From assembly GCA_037389465.1 (NCBI GenBank), contig JAZARR010000154.1, forward strand, positions 620,001-684,000: a stretch of DNA of 64,000 bases, given 5' to 3'. Each line of letters begins with the position of its first letter. Position 1 is the stretch's first letter. The notes beneath the pieces are model-generated. The model ran no database searches and was not told the DNA's origin. It was given only the letters and a program-made list of their open reading frames with translations. Shown piece after piece: positions 12,201-23,162 of the stretch. Made by a program: the position numbers and the translations under genes. The stretch comes from Baylisascaris procyonis. Lineage: Eukaryota; Nematoda; Chromadorea; Rhabditida; Ascarididae.

Positions 12201-15200
12201 TATCGTAAAAGTTTAAACCAGTGAAAGTGAATTCTAACAAACAACTTAAGTATCACGTAAGTTGGTATCTGAAAATAATGCTGAAAGTCATGGAATGCGA
12301 GCCCTTTTGAACATATTTGCCAATGAAACTTCTCGATTATGATTTTTTAGACAGAAATCTTTTTCACTAAAAAAAAAGTGGCAACATCAAGAAAAATTTC
12401 CTATTTTCCATCGAAAAATTTTTTTTTTCTCGGCGATTTGTTAATTCTTCTGGTCAACGGGTCTATTCATTCATCTCAATAAGTTTTGAGCACTCAAATA
12501 AACGCAAACAAGAATGCATCAACAATTATTCGGAGTTTCTCTCGTTAGGTTAGTATGTATTAAACAACTTTCTTAACAAATGAACGAATCACTTCTCTGT
12601 AATCACTAAAAAATTTCAATAATATGCAAATAACCTGTTCAATGTGGCAATTATAAAACCTGTCATTCACCTTTAAATATCACTTCAACTATAATTGGAT
12701 GTCACTATTTCAGAGTAATGCCACTCCTACGATTAGACTCGTTCCCGATTTAATTCATTGATGATACTCCGATCTCCCTCATTTTTATAAGAATTGGAAA
12801 ACATTCAAAATAAAAAACCATAAATATCGCAGTGATCTAATGAATCCCGTCACAAAATGTATGCTGAAAAAAAAGGAATAAAATCAGACAATCATTTTAT
12901 CAATAATGCATAGTGATACCATAAATGCTTCTCATATCACAATCAATAGGCATCAGAACTGTTAAGTGAATAAAATAGAATCGTTAAGTGAATCAATAAC
13001 ATATAAAGTGAATAATAGCCTGCATAATATCTTCAGAAAAACGAATAAATTATGAAAGAAAAAGCTTTGAGAAAATGCAATTGTTGGAAAAAAATGCTAA
13101 ACTATAGAAATATTCTAAAAATAGAAAATAAAAAACAAACATATTTGAAGCGAAAATGAGCAAAAGAATATGAGCAAGTTTTAAAACCGATTCCAATTCC
13201 TCATCCTTCTTGAAAAATAAGTAAATAGCACAACTGAGTAACTACATTCATTAACATCAAACAGACAACACACAATGGCAAGATAATAGCCAAACGAGCA
13301 GAGGCAATGAATTAAGGTAGAGTGGATAGCGAGGCGAAATATGAGCAAGCGAGGTAGACTGCATGACTATAGCAATAACATTATACTACTGATAGAAAAT
13401 GGCACCTGAAATTAGGAAGAGAAAAAAGACAATGAAAATATAGATATGCATGATAACAGATATGAAATCGGTCAAATCGAACACCATACTCAAACACACG
13501 GCAAAACAGTAATTTGAACTGCAACACTTGTCTGAAACCCTTTTTTTTTTAATATCGACTTCAGTAAAGTGAAAACACTGCTTTCCAGATGCAATTCCAA
13601 TGGAGGCTTGAATTCATCTATTTTAAGTGGCTGCTAAGCAGTAATGATTTCCAAGTCAGCGCGCTTCCTCTGCAAAAAAATACAGGAAGACAACATGGTT
13701 CACATGCGGAATATACCAAATTTGGTTGGTTGAATAGGTGCATTTGAAGCGGCTTGTAAGGCCAACCCAAGAACACGTCTCGAATCTTTCGGATCGATAA
13801 TGCCGTCGTCCCAAAGTCGCGCCGATGCAAAATACGGATTTCCTTCACGCTCGAAAGTCTCTTCGATTGGTCGCTTAAGCTTCTTCTCCTCCTCATCACT
13901 CCATGATTTACCTTCCCTCTTTCTACGGTCCCGTTGTATTTGTGCTAACACATTGGCCGCCTGTTCACCGCCCATCACAGAAATACGAGCATTCGGCCAC
14001 ATAAACAAAAACCGGGGACTGTAAGCACGCCCACACATACCATAATTGCCAGCTCCATAGGAACCGCCCACGATGAGTGTGATCTTTGGCACTCGAGCAC
14101 AAGCAACCGCAGTCACAAGTTTAGCACCATGCTTTGCAATGCCACCCGCTTCTGCATCACGACCCACCATGAAGCCGGTGATATTCTGAAGAAAGAGCAA
14201 CGGAATGCCACGTTGGCAACATAGTTCTACAAAATGAGCACCCTTCAATGCGGAATCCGAGAACAGTACACCATTATTACCGAGAATCCCAACGCGTCGT
14301 CCATAGATACACGCAAATCCAGTAACCAACGTCTCACCATAACGTTTCTTGAACTCGTCAAAGCGTGAGCCATCAACAATACGTGCAATTACTTCACGAA
14401 CATCGAATGTCTTCTTCAAATTGGCGCCCACAATACCGTATAGTTCTTCGGCATTGTAAAGCGGTTCATCGACAACCATCTGCATATGACGTTCAGCAAT
14501 TTCATTGGGACCCAATCCAGCAACTGCCGCTCGAGCTAGATTTAAGGCATGTTTGTCTGACAGTGCGTAATAATCAGTGACTCCAGATTCACTGCAATGC
14601 AAATCGGCACCTCCCAATTCCTCGGCACTGATCTAAAATATTCAAAAATCGGAACCGAGATTTAAATTCAAATTTACAGAAAAAAGCAATCAACGATCTG
14701 GTTTTAGAAGAAGAAAAATCCGATTTAAATTCATCGGAAACTCTCCCACCACTCGCATTCTCCGGCATGTTGCTACATATCACAGAATCCATAAAAAACT
14801 CCATGTCACAACACAGATTCACTGAAAGAAAGCCAGGGAGTGCCAAAAAGTAGTTTGTGAATTCTGCAGTATGCAAAATAATAAACCAGGCAAGCAGGTA
14901 AAATAACACCAAAAAGAAACCTCTTCGCCAGTGGCTGCTTTAACGAGCGGTGGTCCGCCCAAAAATACGGTTCCATTTGCACGCACAATTATCGACTGAT
15001 CGGCCATAGCCGGCACGTAGGCGCCACCGGCGGTACATGAACCCATTACAACAGCTATCTGAGTTATACCCTCAGAGGACAATATGGCCTGATTGTAGAA
15101 GATCCTTCCGAAGTGATCACGATCCGCAAATATTTCAGCCTGTAAAGAGTTCACGGCAATATGACGACTACCCCATTCACGTTATGAATGGAATGCGAAT

Positions 15201-18200
15201 TGTTGAAGAATGATATGTAAAGAATGACAACTGTTCAAAATCACACTTCTCTCCCATTATCCGTAAAAATATATTAGAATAATACGTTTACTATTTATAA
15301 ACGAAATCGAAGTGAACAAAAAAGAAATCGCTAAAAGAATCAGCGCACATAAGCTTCAAACTTTATAAATAAGACCACGAGAATATTTTTCACGTTCTTT
15401 TCCAGAAAAGAACGAAATGTATTCGAAAAAAGCTTTCAAAAAAGTTAGAAGGCCCAATAAATTTCTGAAAAGAATTGCTGAAATGTGACCCTTATTTAGT
15501 ATAGATTTTATGTAATGATGAATGAAAACTGTGCCCAATAGCTAGGATCGAAACGCACAATTTTCACTCTCCGAAATTAATCAAACAAAGTCCCACTTAA
15601 AAGAAAGGTTCATAAAACAGACGCGACGCACCTGTCTTGGGAGGTTAGCGCCTCCCGAATCGACCAAATATATGCAGGGCAAATTGTTTTCGCGTGCGAT
15701 TTCTTGAGCTCTTAGATGTTTCTTAACCGTTATAGGGTAATAGGTGCCACCCTTGACTGTTGCATCATTGGCCGCGATCAAACATTGTCTACCCGCAATC
15801 GTACCAATACCCGTGACGATACCACCAGCAGGCACTTCCTCTCCACCATACATATTCAGGCCAGCCAACTGAGAAAATTCGAGAAATGCGCTTCCTGTAT
15901 CCAACAGTGCGCTGATGCGTTCCCTCACCAACATTTTCCCCTTCTCTTTGTGACGTCTCTTTGCTGCTTCATCACCGCCCTTCTCTATTTTAGCAATCAC
16001 AAGGCGCAAATCCTCCACCAAATGGCGCATTGCTAAATCGTTCGCTTTGAAATCGGCGGATGTCGGCTCGACGTTCGTTTCCAATGGTGCCCATAATTCA
16101 GACGTCATGTCAATATGTAATCGACGATGACAGTTCCTGCAATGAGATGGCGCTGTCCTTGCGCCATGCAACAAAATCCCTTTTACAAGAGTTACTGAAG
16201 CTTGAAGTATGGCTTCAAAAAACAACACAAGCAACAATTCGAAGCGACAACCCAAGAAAAAGAACGGAGATTAGATTGTGAGTTGACATTTATACTTAAT
16301 GTGCAACTGCGAATTCTAACATCATGCCACACCCCGAAATTCTTTCAAAGAAATTATACAAAATGCAGTTCTTAATGAACGCTCTGCGATTGACCTGCAT
16401 AAAGATTTTTCACATAATTAAACCGCTAAGTTAACCGAACAATCAATTTAGCCGGAAAGTGAAATTTTCTATATAACAAAACTTTGAGACTTTTTTTTGG
16501 CTAGAATCGAAATCAGAATCTAATCAAGTATCTTCAATTGCTAATCGATCAATACAGTTGAAATGTTTGATTTCAGGCAAGGAATTCCTAACACTAATCC
16601 AGCGACACTTTTACGCATTAGGCTTGAATTGAAGTTAAGTTGCAAATCGAAGCCCTTTGTCGGTTATCGATGGAACAAAATTCCGTTCGGTTACCATTAC
16701 TGCTGCACAGACTGCGTACAGGAAAAGTAAAAGAGAAAATTTTCTTGGCAGTTGGCTCGTGATTTTTTGGTAGTTTAATTAAGTTTCTTTTGTGATAGAT
16801 TGTCTTCCAATAAAGCGTGAAAACAAATGGTGAAGCGTAAAAGACCGACTGGTGCAATTAAGAAGACCCAATGGCCATCTAATATAGTATGCCATCCGAT
16901 TGTTCAATTACATTAATACATACATGAATACATACATACATTAACATATATAAAATAATGACAACATGCTAACAATGAGCATTCCTGAGAGGAACCAAGC
17001 GTCGGCAAATAAAAAATCTTTTTTTATTCGAATTCAGCTGCATGCAGAATAAAAACCAATTAAACATTTCAAATTTCAGGACTTTATATCTAAAAGACTC
17101 AAATTCAGCTGAATGAAGAAAAGAGTGGCATATAAAACTATAACATAGGTCACAGATACGTAATTTCGTCAGTCTAACTTGTACGGCTCGCGAACTGAGA
17201 CTGCATAAGTAGACTGATAAGCACATATATTAAGACGCAATGTTGTCGCAAGAAATGTGCCAGTTTTGAAAAATTTCAAAAAGTGTGGAAAAAATTCTTG
17301 CTCATGATTTACTATAAAAAGTACGAAGCAGCCAACCATCTGAATAAAAGGCGGAACTTCAATATAAAATAAAATTAATGGAATATTTTAAACGAGTTCC
17401 GCCTTCATAAACGAAATTGTGGACGATGTGATGGTTAATCCAAAAATAAATAAATATCGCTGCAATTAGTGACATTTAATTTTCTTATTTCCAACCAAAT
17501 CGCTTCCTATCTACTATAGGCTTTTTTGTATGTACTATAGAGTGAATGATTTTTAACTAGCTACATCATATATAGCTTGTTGATTACATGGAAGTATTTG
17601 CATATGATTTTATGGAAAGTGATTCATTCAAATTGTAAAGAGCGAAATTTGCATATGTATTCGAGATGGGGATAAAATGCGATTACGACGGATCACCATA
17701 TAGATCAAACTCCCGTCTTAACATATTCCCTTGCAATAATAAGACACTGAAGAGCTGTATCGGAGCTGTTTGCGTTATAACGATGTTAAATTGATTTTTG
17801 TAAGGCAATTGAATCATCTGATTTATCGGCGACTCAGCATTAACAACGCAGAGGTATTTGTTGCCTCTGACAATAATACGAACGGAATGAAATATAAATT
17901 GGTATAAAGCAGGGGATCAGAACAACTGAAGAATCATAAAGAAATTCATCAAATAAGATATTAACTTAAGTATACTTTCAAAGAATACACTAAATAATTT
18001 TCAAAGTACCAATGCTCTGAAATAAAAAATAAAATCATTGCAACATTTACCGAACTTTCTACATTACCTAGCTACAAATATTGCTGAATACACCGACCAT
18101 CTCAATACAATGGTTATTTCAATCAATTCATCTCGTTAAACCGTTCCACTCTAAAAGCCCTAATATAGGATTCAGAAAGAGACTGTAGAGAAGACAGCCG

Positions 18201-19027
18201 GTGTACTCTTCCTTCACCTCTCTAAAAACTGCATCGTTAATAAGTGGGGAAGAGAGGCCATGGTCAATATAATGTGTCTCCAAGAGAAACACTAACCAAT
18301 TAGGATATGCAGATCTGCTCAGCACTGGATCGGCTCCGGCCAAAACACGTCGGTGATAGAGATCCTTCAAATAACCGCGCTCCCATCGTGTTCTCAGAAA
18401 TCGGTCTGAAAATCTCTTCTACTTTCAAATTTTTATTGACAATTTTGGTCGAAAAACTGTCTGCCAATGTTCAAAATAGCACCTGGAAAGTAAATCTTTA
18501 TAGAGTTCATATATAGTATCATACATATGAAAATGGTACACCGTCTGTACTGTGTCATAGAGTGCATCGTACTCTTAGTTGTACCATAATCTTTCGGTTA
18601 TAACCCTTGCTCCGGCAAACTTTGCAACGTTCCATAATAGATGTATACTCTCAAGGTAAAAGTTGTTAAAATAATGTAAACGTGCGCATGTGAACACCGG
18701 AATCTTAAAACATAGGCATTTTCGGCGTAGAAGCATGGATGAGGAAGCAGCATGAATAAGAGGAACTAATCCATATTGGAGAATCATAATGGCTAGCCTT
18801 CCCCCTCCCCCTTCCGCTTACATCTGGAAAGGGATTTTTTAAAAATTAAAGTGGGGAGAGAGAAGAATTAGCATGAAATCCCATGCAAAAAACTAAAAAC
18901 TATAGGCAACAAAGCCGAGCAAATTCGCACAAATTCACGCAGAAAATGATGTAAACTCACGAATAGTAAAAAGCGAAGAAGCCGTTGGATTTTGGCTTTT
19001 AGTCAATGCGTTGACAGCAGTGATCAT
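9238..19027 (-). CDS. MRPL44: Mitochondrial large ribosomal subunit protein mL44 (spliced)
   Basis: mL44 is an RNase III-like, catalytically inactive protein of the mitochondrial large ribosomal subunit. Exons (minus): 19027-18961, 18405-18297, 12028-11832, 10805-10574, 10205-9985, a possible 8-nt exon 9522-9515, and 9468-9238. Residues 1-22 ([12 protein letters not shown]) resemble a mitochondrial presequence. Exon 2 carries [14 protein letters not shown] and ends in YPN plus TG. Exon 3 starts with G and reads [13 protein letters not shown], so the family motif PNW-Y-E-AFGHR is rebuilt across the intron. Exon 4 holds [15 protein letters not shown] (RNase III-like fold). Exon 5 holds [13 protein letters not shown] and [16 protein letters not shown], which opens the dsRBD. 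The last exon holds [19 protein letters not shown]. Length is about 354 aa against about 332 in human. Intron 2 (12029-18296) contains MCCC2. The junction between the last two large exons is the only uncertain one; the phases otherwise match. Confidence 0.85.
9515..9522 (-). other. Possible 8-nt microexon of MRPL44
   Basis: The preceding exon ends at 9985 in a strong GTAAGT donor with one leftover base, but the final exon (from 9468) opens in phase 0, so two further bases plus whole codons are needed. The 8 nt between a TTTATAG acceptor and a GTAAAT donor at 9515-9522 supply exactly that and would encode Cys-His-Pro. It is a phase argument only. Confidence 0.3.
10899..10962. repeat. AAAT/AAATA low-complexity run
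   Basis: Imperfect tandem AAATAAATAAAC-type units inside the MRPL44 intron 10806-11831. Ordinary AT-rich low-complexity DNA. Confidence 0.85.
11312..11376. repeat. Polypurine (GA/GGGA) tract in an MRPL44 intron
   Basis: The plus strand is almost pure G and A over about 65 bases, broken by a single C at 11356. With the polypyrimidine tract at 11649-11724 it forms a pair of roughly complementary tracts within one intron. Either could adopt triplex or G-quadruplex structure. Confidence 0.9.
11649..11724. repeat. Polypyrimidine (CT/CCCT) tract in an MRPL44 intron
   Basis: The plus strand is mostly C and T, with scattered A residues, over about 75 bases, just 3' of exon 3 in the transcript direction. 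It is roughly complementary to the polypurine tract 270 bp away, so the intron RNA could fold on itself. Confidence 0.9.
13700..16108 (-). CDS. MCCC2: 3-methylcrotonyl-CoA carboxylase beta subunit (MCCC2)
   Basis: Carboxyltransferase subunit of the biotin enzyme that carboxylates 3-methylcrotonyl-CoA in mitochondrial leucine breakdown; it pairs with the biotin-carrying alpha subunit (not in this window). Exons (minus): 16108-15632 (159 codons), 15139-14921 (73) and 14632-13700 (310 plus TGA), all joined in phase 0, giving about 542 aa (human 563). Visible family segments in order are [157 protein letters not shown] and the C-terminal FGIFRM. The start chosen is the first ATG after a TTGCAG acceptor at 16137. 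No clear mitochondrial presequence follows it, so an upstream exon may be missing. The whole gene lies inside an intron of MRPL44 on the same strand. Confidence 0.93.
16136..16138 (-). promoter_or_regulatory. Splice or trans-splice acceptor at the 5' end of MCCC2
   Basis: The minus strand reads CATTGCAG just before 16136, with ATG 28 nt downstream. It could be a spliced-leader site giving a very short leader, or the acceptor of a cis intron following an unseen exon that encodes the presequence. The frame stays open upstream to about 16258 without an ATG. Confidence 0.4.
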
Positions 19028-19052
19028 TGCAGAAGAGGATCGCCCGACGATC

Positions 19053-19055
19053 TCT
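19053..19055 (-). promoter_or_regulatory. Candidate trans-splice acceptor of MRPL44
   Basis: TTTGCAG on the minus strand ends at 19054. The chosen start ATG (19027) follows 26 nt later, with no other ATG between. The short leader after an acceptor with no visible upstream coding exon is typical of spliced-leader addition. Confidence 0.45.
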
Positions 19056-20217
19056 GCAAATGCAATTGATAATCCAATATTCGTAAGCACACGAAATTAT
19101 GAGACTGTGAAAATATTTTAGTAACTGCATAAATAATTTCCTATAAAAGGATATGAAATGACTCAAAAAAGGAACTTAAAAAACCTTATTTCAAGATGCA
19201 ATATTTGGACCGGAAATATTTTCAAAGGTTTCAAGTTCACGATGCGACAGCAAAATGTTATTGTTGGATGTGAATGTTGATTCTTCTGAAAGGAGCGTGA
19301 AATTAGACATAATAAATGCGTTAAGAAAACATAGAAAAGGAAAATAAGAACTCTTCTATCTAAAGATAGTCGTTCTGCAAGAAACGTTCATATATAACAA
19401 GGTCAAACTTATGAAAGAGGCATTTTCCACTTCGGTGATAATCTGATAATGAAAAATAATTTTCTCATCGCATTGCCTTTTAGGTATTAGCCTCGATGAA
19501 CTCGATATCAATGTTTTAATTGATCACCTATTACTTCTCATAGTACCTATCATATCTACTTATTGAGTTCAATCCGGTCTCGGTCACAACCAAATCCAAC
19601 GCCGAATTTAGCATCTTTACGCACAGGATGTCACCCTCATATTGAAGTAGATCGAAAACATCGTCTTATGCATAACTCAAACAAATGGAAAAACTGTCAA
19701 AACAATTCACCCAATCATATTATCAACTGCCAATAAATAATATTAGAAAACATATAGAATAAAAGATTCGATGTTTTTAATAGAAGTGATACTTCTTGAT
19801 TCTCTCTTCTAATTCAACAAATTGTGAGATGCATCACGACCGCTCAAAGAATATAGGCAAAGTTTTGGCACAGTTAAATACGGGCAACCTTTAGGATAGA
19901 TCAATATCTATGGAATTTCATAAATCCAATTTTTTTATTTAAACGTGAAATCGAACGCCACATAATCAACTCCCTTAATACTTATCTCTCTCTGGCGGAA
20001 TGAATAAATTGATATTCCGTGAAAATTGTAGCTTAAAGATATCCAATCCATGCCAGAAAGTTGATCATTACCGTAAGAAAATCATCGTTGCGATAATTGC
20101 GGATCGAAATGCCGCGTGGGTGTACTGTATTTTGCCGCCCGACAATTGAATTCGGCGTCTGCATGCATAGCTTGGATAGCTTGTTTTGCTGGATTCATCT
20201 AATAGTTTAGTGGTAAA

Positions 20218-20254
20218 GGGGGGGGGGGGGCGAGAAGGAGGGGGGGGGGGGGGG
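20218..20254. repeat. G-run pair with quadruplex potential
   Basis: Two runs of 13 and 15 consecutive G on the plus strand (20218-20230 and 20240-20254), separated by a short purine-rich spacer. The sequence meets any G-quadruplex pattern. Run lengths in an assembly are prone to error. Confidence 0.9.
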
Positions 20255-21414
20255 TTGTTGTGTCGATTAATTGCTTGGAGGGGCTTTTTCGTAGATCCGA
20301 TCTTCAAAAAAATTTTCATAAACGTCTTTCGATCAATTTCGATCATAAATAAATCTCAAATACGATGCATAATTTGGCGCGTAAATTCATTCGCTTACTG
20401 CTTTCTAGTTATTTAAACATTTTCTCGACAGGGCTTTCAATCAATCTTTTAGGTATAAATTGAGGGGTGCTAATTTTTAAAAAAATTTTTAGATTGTCGT
20501 TTTTACATATTTTTCAACAAAATAAATATAAATATTCATGTGAAAACGCAATGATTCATATATATTAATCTATATTTCTTTGCATTAAGATAACTTTTTG
20601 TGATGCAAATATTGTTGAATAACCTCAATTCCTTTATATTGAATTATTATTCACTTAATTGATCGCAGAGATTTCTTATAGCTAATTGAGACCTAAATGA
20701 ACGTTTGAGCTGCTCTGTTATCTACATTGGTCACGTTTAGTAATTGTTTTTCTCGTTGACGAAATTCATGCAATAAAAAGGATGTGAAGTTGAGGAGGTA
20801 AGAGGGATGAGGAGAGCGTTGAAAGAAGAAGTATCTGAACTCAATTTTAGTGTTTCCGATATTTTTATAAAGGGGAAAATTTCGATAGTTTTCAACAAAA
20901 TGTTTTGCAACGTTCGGAAATTTACATAAGATGTTTGAATGTTTTGTTGATCGAATATTACCATTCAAAAATGCTCAGATTTTCAGAAAATTTGATCTAT
21001 TAAAATTCGAACAAAGAGTTGCGGAAATGATATTTTCTAAAGAGCTTCAAAATGATCTTCTTTTCGGATATTATTGATTATAATGGATATTATTTCTATG
21101 CATTAATATTTAATTTATAGGCGACGCTTACTTATTATTTGAATGCAAACAGACAAATCATTCGAGATTAAAAATGAAATGCAAATTCGCTATTTTATTG
21201 GAATATGCACATTTTTAGAATATACTAATTAGCGACACATCTGAACGGTACGGGGTGAGGTACGTCAGAAACGTGCCATTCACTTCCCTTGATTAGCGAC
21301 GTGTTTGCATCCGTTATCGAACAATTCATATTGGATTCGTACTCATAGGTGCAAGGCTTATATTTATAAGGTGAGTTTATTTCTTGATTTCTTGCTTAAT
21401 TTCAGTTTTTATTA

Positions 21415-21706
21415 TTTTCAGTATTTCTATTTTTATTTTTATGGAATGAAATTTCATCTCGAATTCATATTCTTGTTTGCGCCGAATTTGAATCCGATGA
21501 GAGCATCAAGGAAATGATTCATTTTGGCGTGGATTGGAATCCTGAATCACAAAGAGTTATCGTCATCTTTCACAAATTTGCCGATCGATTTCACAGTGAA
21601 ATTGAAATATGCAAATGAAGTTGCTATGTATTTCCCATGCACTGACAAGACTCAACTATTAGAATACATGATGCAGTTGTTGGAGCAACAGAAAAAAGGG
21701 AAATAA
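21415..21706 (+). other. Coding-like fragment with overlapping frames, unidentified
   Basis: One plus frame after a TTTCAG site reads a protein-like stretch including AEFESDESIKEMIHFGVDWN and VIVIFHKFADRFHSE before a TGA at about 21618. The neighbouring frame is open across the same bases and continues to a TAA at 21706, reading MYFPCTDKTQLLEYMMQLLE near its end. Two good frames overlapping with a shift suggest a decayed or frameshifted exon, or one real frame plus chance. I recognise no family. Confidence 0.25.
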
Positions 21707-23157
21707 TTGAGGCGATGAAAAGATGTGCAAATTTGATCGGTGCTTCAAATAAGTGAAAGGAAATGTTTGATTGATGAACACATAGACAGGGTGTATAATG
21801 ACGAATATTATTTAAAATACGGATTAGCTAAAAGTGGAAGTGTGAATAAATTGAATTGAATAATGAATCGATGTAGCAATGAGTGAGTTTATAAGTAGAG
21901 TTTTTCTTTTCTTAGATGGATTGATAGAGTTTATTTGCATAATCTCGAAGTTAATTTAATGATAAGCTCAACGAAATATGAATATTTCGTAATAACATAG
22001 AAATCAATTTTATTTACGACTTCCGCTTAAAATTTAGGATGATAGTGTACGCATGCGTTATCACAAACTTGCAAAAATTTTCAAAATCTAGTAGGATTCG
22101 AAGAAGAAATTTGAGTTTAGTTCCCGGTTCTTATAACCGGAAACAGCTTTGTTTGTATTCTCGAAGAAGTTTTCAAGTGATTGCAATGCATTTCGCACAT
22201 GAAGATATTCGTTCATTAATATCGAGCATTGTTAAAATACATACAGATAAACTCTTATGCAAATATTGCAAATATATTCGAATAGCAAGAAAAAATATTG
22301 GGAAACAAATGCGCTCAAAAAAAGAAAGTCATTGAATATTGATATAGAAATATATTCATCGTCGAGCTCAGCTGTTGAGAAGTACTTTTAGTATCGGCTT
22401 ATCCTTTCGCAAAAGAAATAAAATTTCATTAAAATATTTTATAAAATATGCATCCTAACTCATAGTATTGTATTAACAGACTAAATTCAATTATTCTAAA
22501 ATATTTATCTAAAATGAGAAAAAATCGAAAATATTTGAGAGGTCAGAAAAGTTTCATCATGAAATATTGCTTTCACTTGCATTTTTTTTCAGAAATTTTT
22601 AGCGATATTTCTCAATAGTTTTTAGTATTATTGAAGAAAATTAAACTTTTATGTCGTTGAATTATCGGAGCACAAAAGATACCACTTAGTGTTTGGCATC
22701 ATTCTTATTTCTCCTTCTCTCCATTCCTTGCAAAATTTTATTGAACGAATGCCATAAATTTCGCATTTTCAAATAATTTCTGATTAAATTTACTCAGTTT
22801 CCTATGTCGCTCAGTCAGTTACTTTACCCTTTTGTGACTTTCTTCGAATTCTATGAATACGAAAGGATCATCTTCAAAATCCGCAAATAAGGTGGAGGCT
22901 ATTAGATTATGCTTGAAATTTCAGGCATTCTGGATTTCTCAGTTGAATTACACCTTCAATATTGCTGTGCCAAATCGTAGTGAAAGGTTTTTGAGAAAAG
23001 ATTTCATGAATTGAATCGTGCTCTAAACTTTTCTTGGATTGAATATATTGAAATAGAATTCAAGTGCTCGATTTGTGGCACTTTGCTGACAAATAGCTGG
23101 CAATTACTATTAATGAAGATAATTGGCTTGTAGATGTGATGTAATTGTTTGTATTTT

Positions 23158-23160
23158 AGG
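23158..23160 (+). promoter_or_regulatory. Splice or trans-splice acceptor before cyclin A start
   Basis: TATTTTAG ends at 23160 and the ATG is only 2 nt further on. A nematode spliced leader joined here would give an almost leaderless message; a cis-spliced 5' UTR exon is the alternative. Confidence 0.5.
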
Positions 23161-23162
23161 GA

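Larger units (their letters stand above)
19056..23160. other. Divergent intergenic region between MRPL44 and cyclin A
   Basis: About 4.1 kb separating two genes transcribed away from each other, so both promoters should lie here; I cannot place a TATA box with confidence. It contains the G-run at 20218-20254, long AT-rich stretches, and a coding-like fragment near 21.4-21.7 kb. A GTGAGT donor-like site at about 21371 follows a relatively GC-rich stretch (21241-21370), which could be a 5' non-coding exon of the plus-strand cyclin gene. No gene is supported. Confidence 0.4.

Noticed and set aside
16618..16857. Minus-strand frame starting [11 protein letters not shown], considered as a presequence exon of MCCC2
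   Set aside because: No donor leaves the two bases needed by the exon starting at 16136, and the frame shows no clear targeting features.
18575..18787. Minus-strand ATG frame with a basic, presequence-like start, considered as the first exon of MRPL44
   Set aside because: Its only donors that fit the phase are weak, while the exon 19027-18961 has a consensus GTGAGT donor, correct phase and a preceding TTTGCAG site.
20186..20346. Open frames over the G-runs (poly-Gly or poly-Pro translations)
   Set aside because: They exist only because homopolymer G lacks stops.
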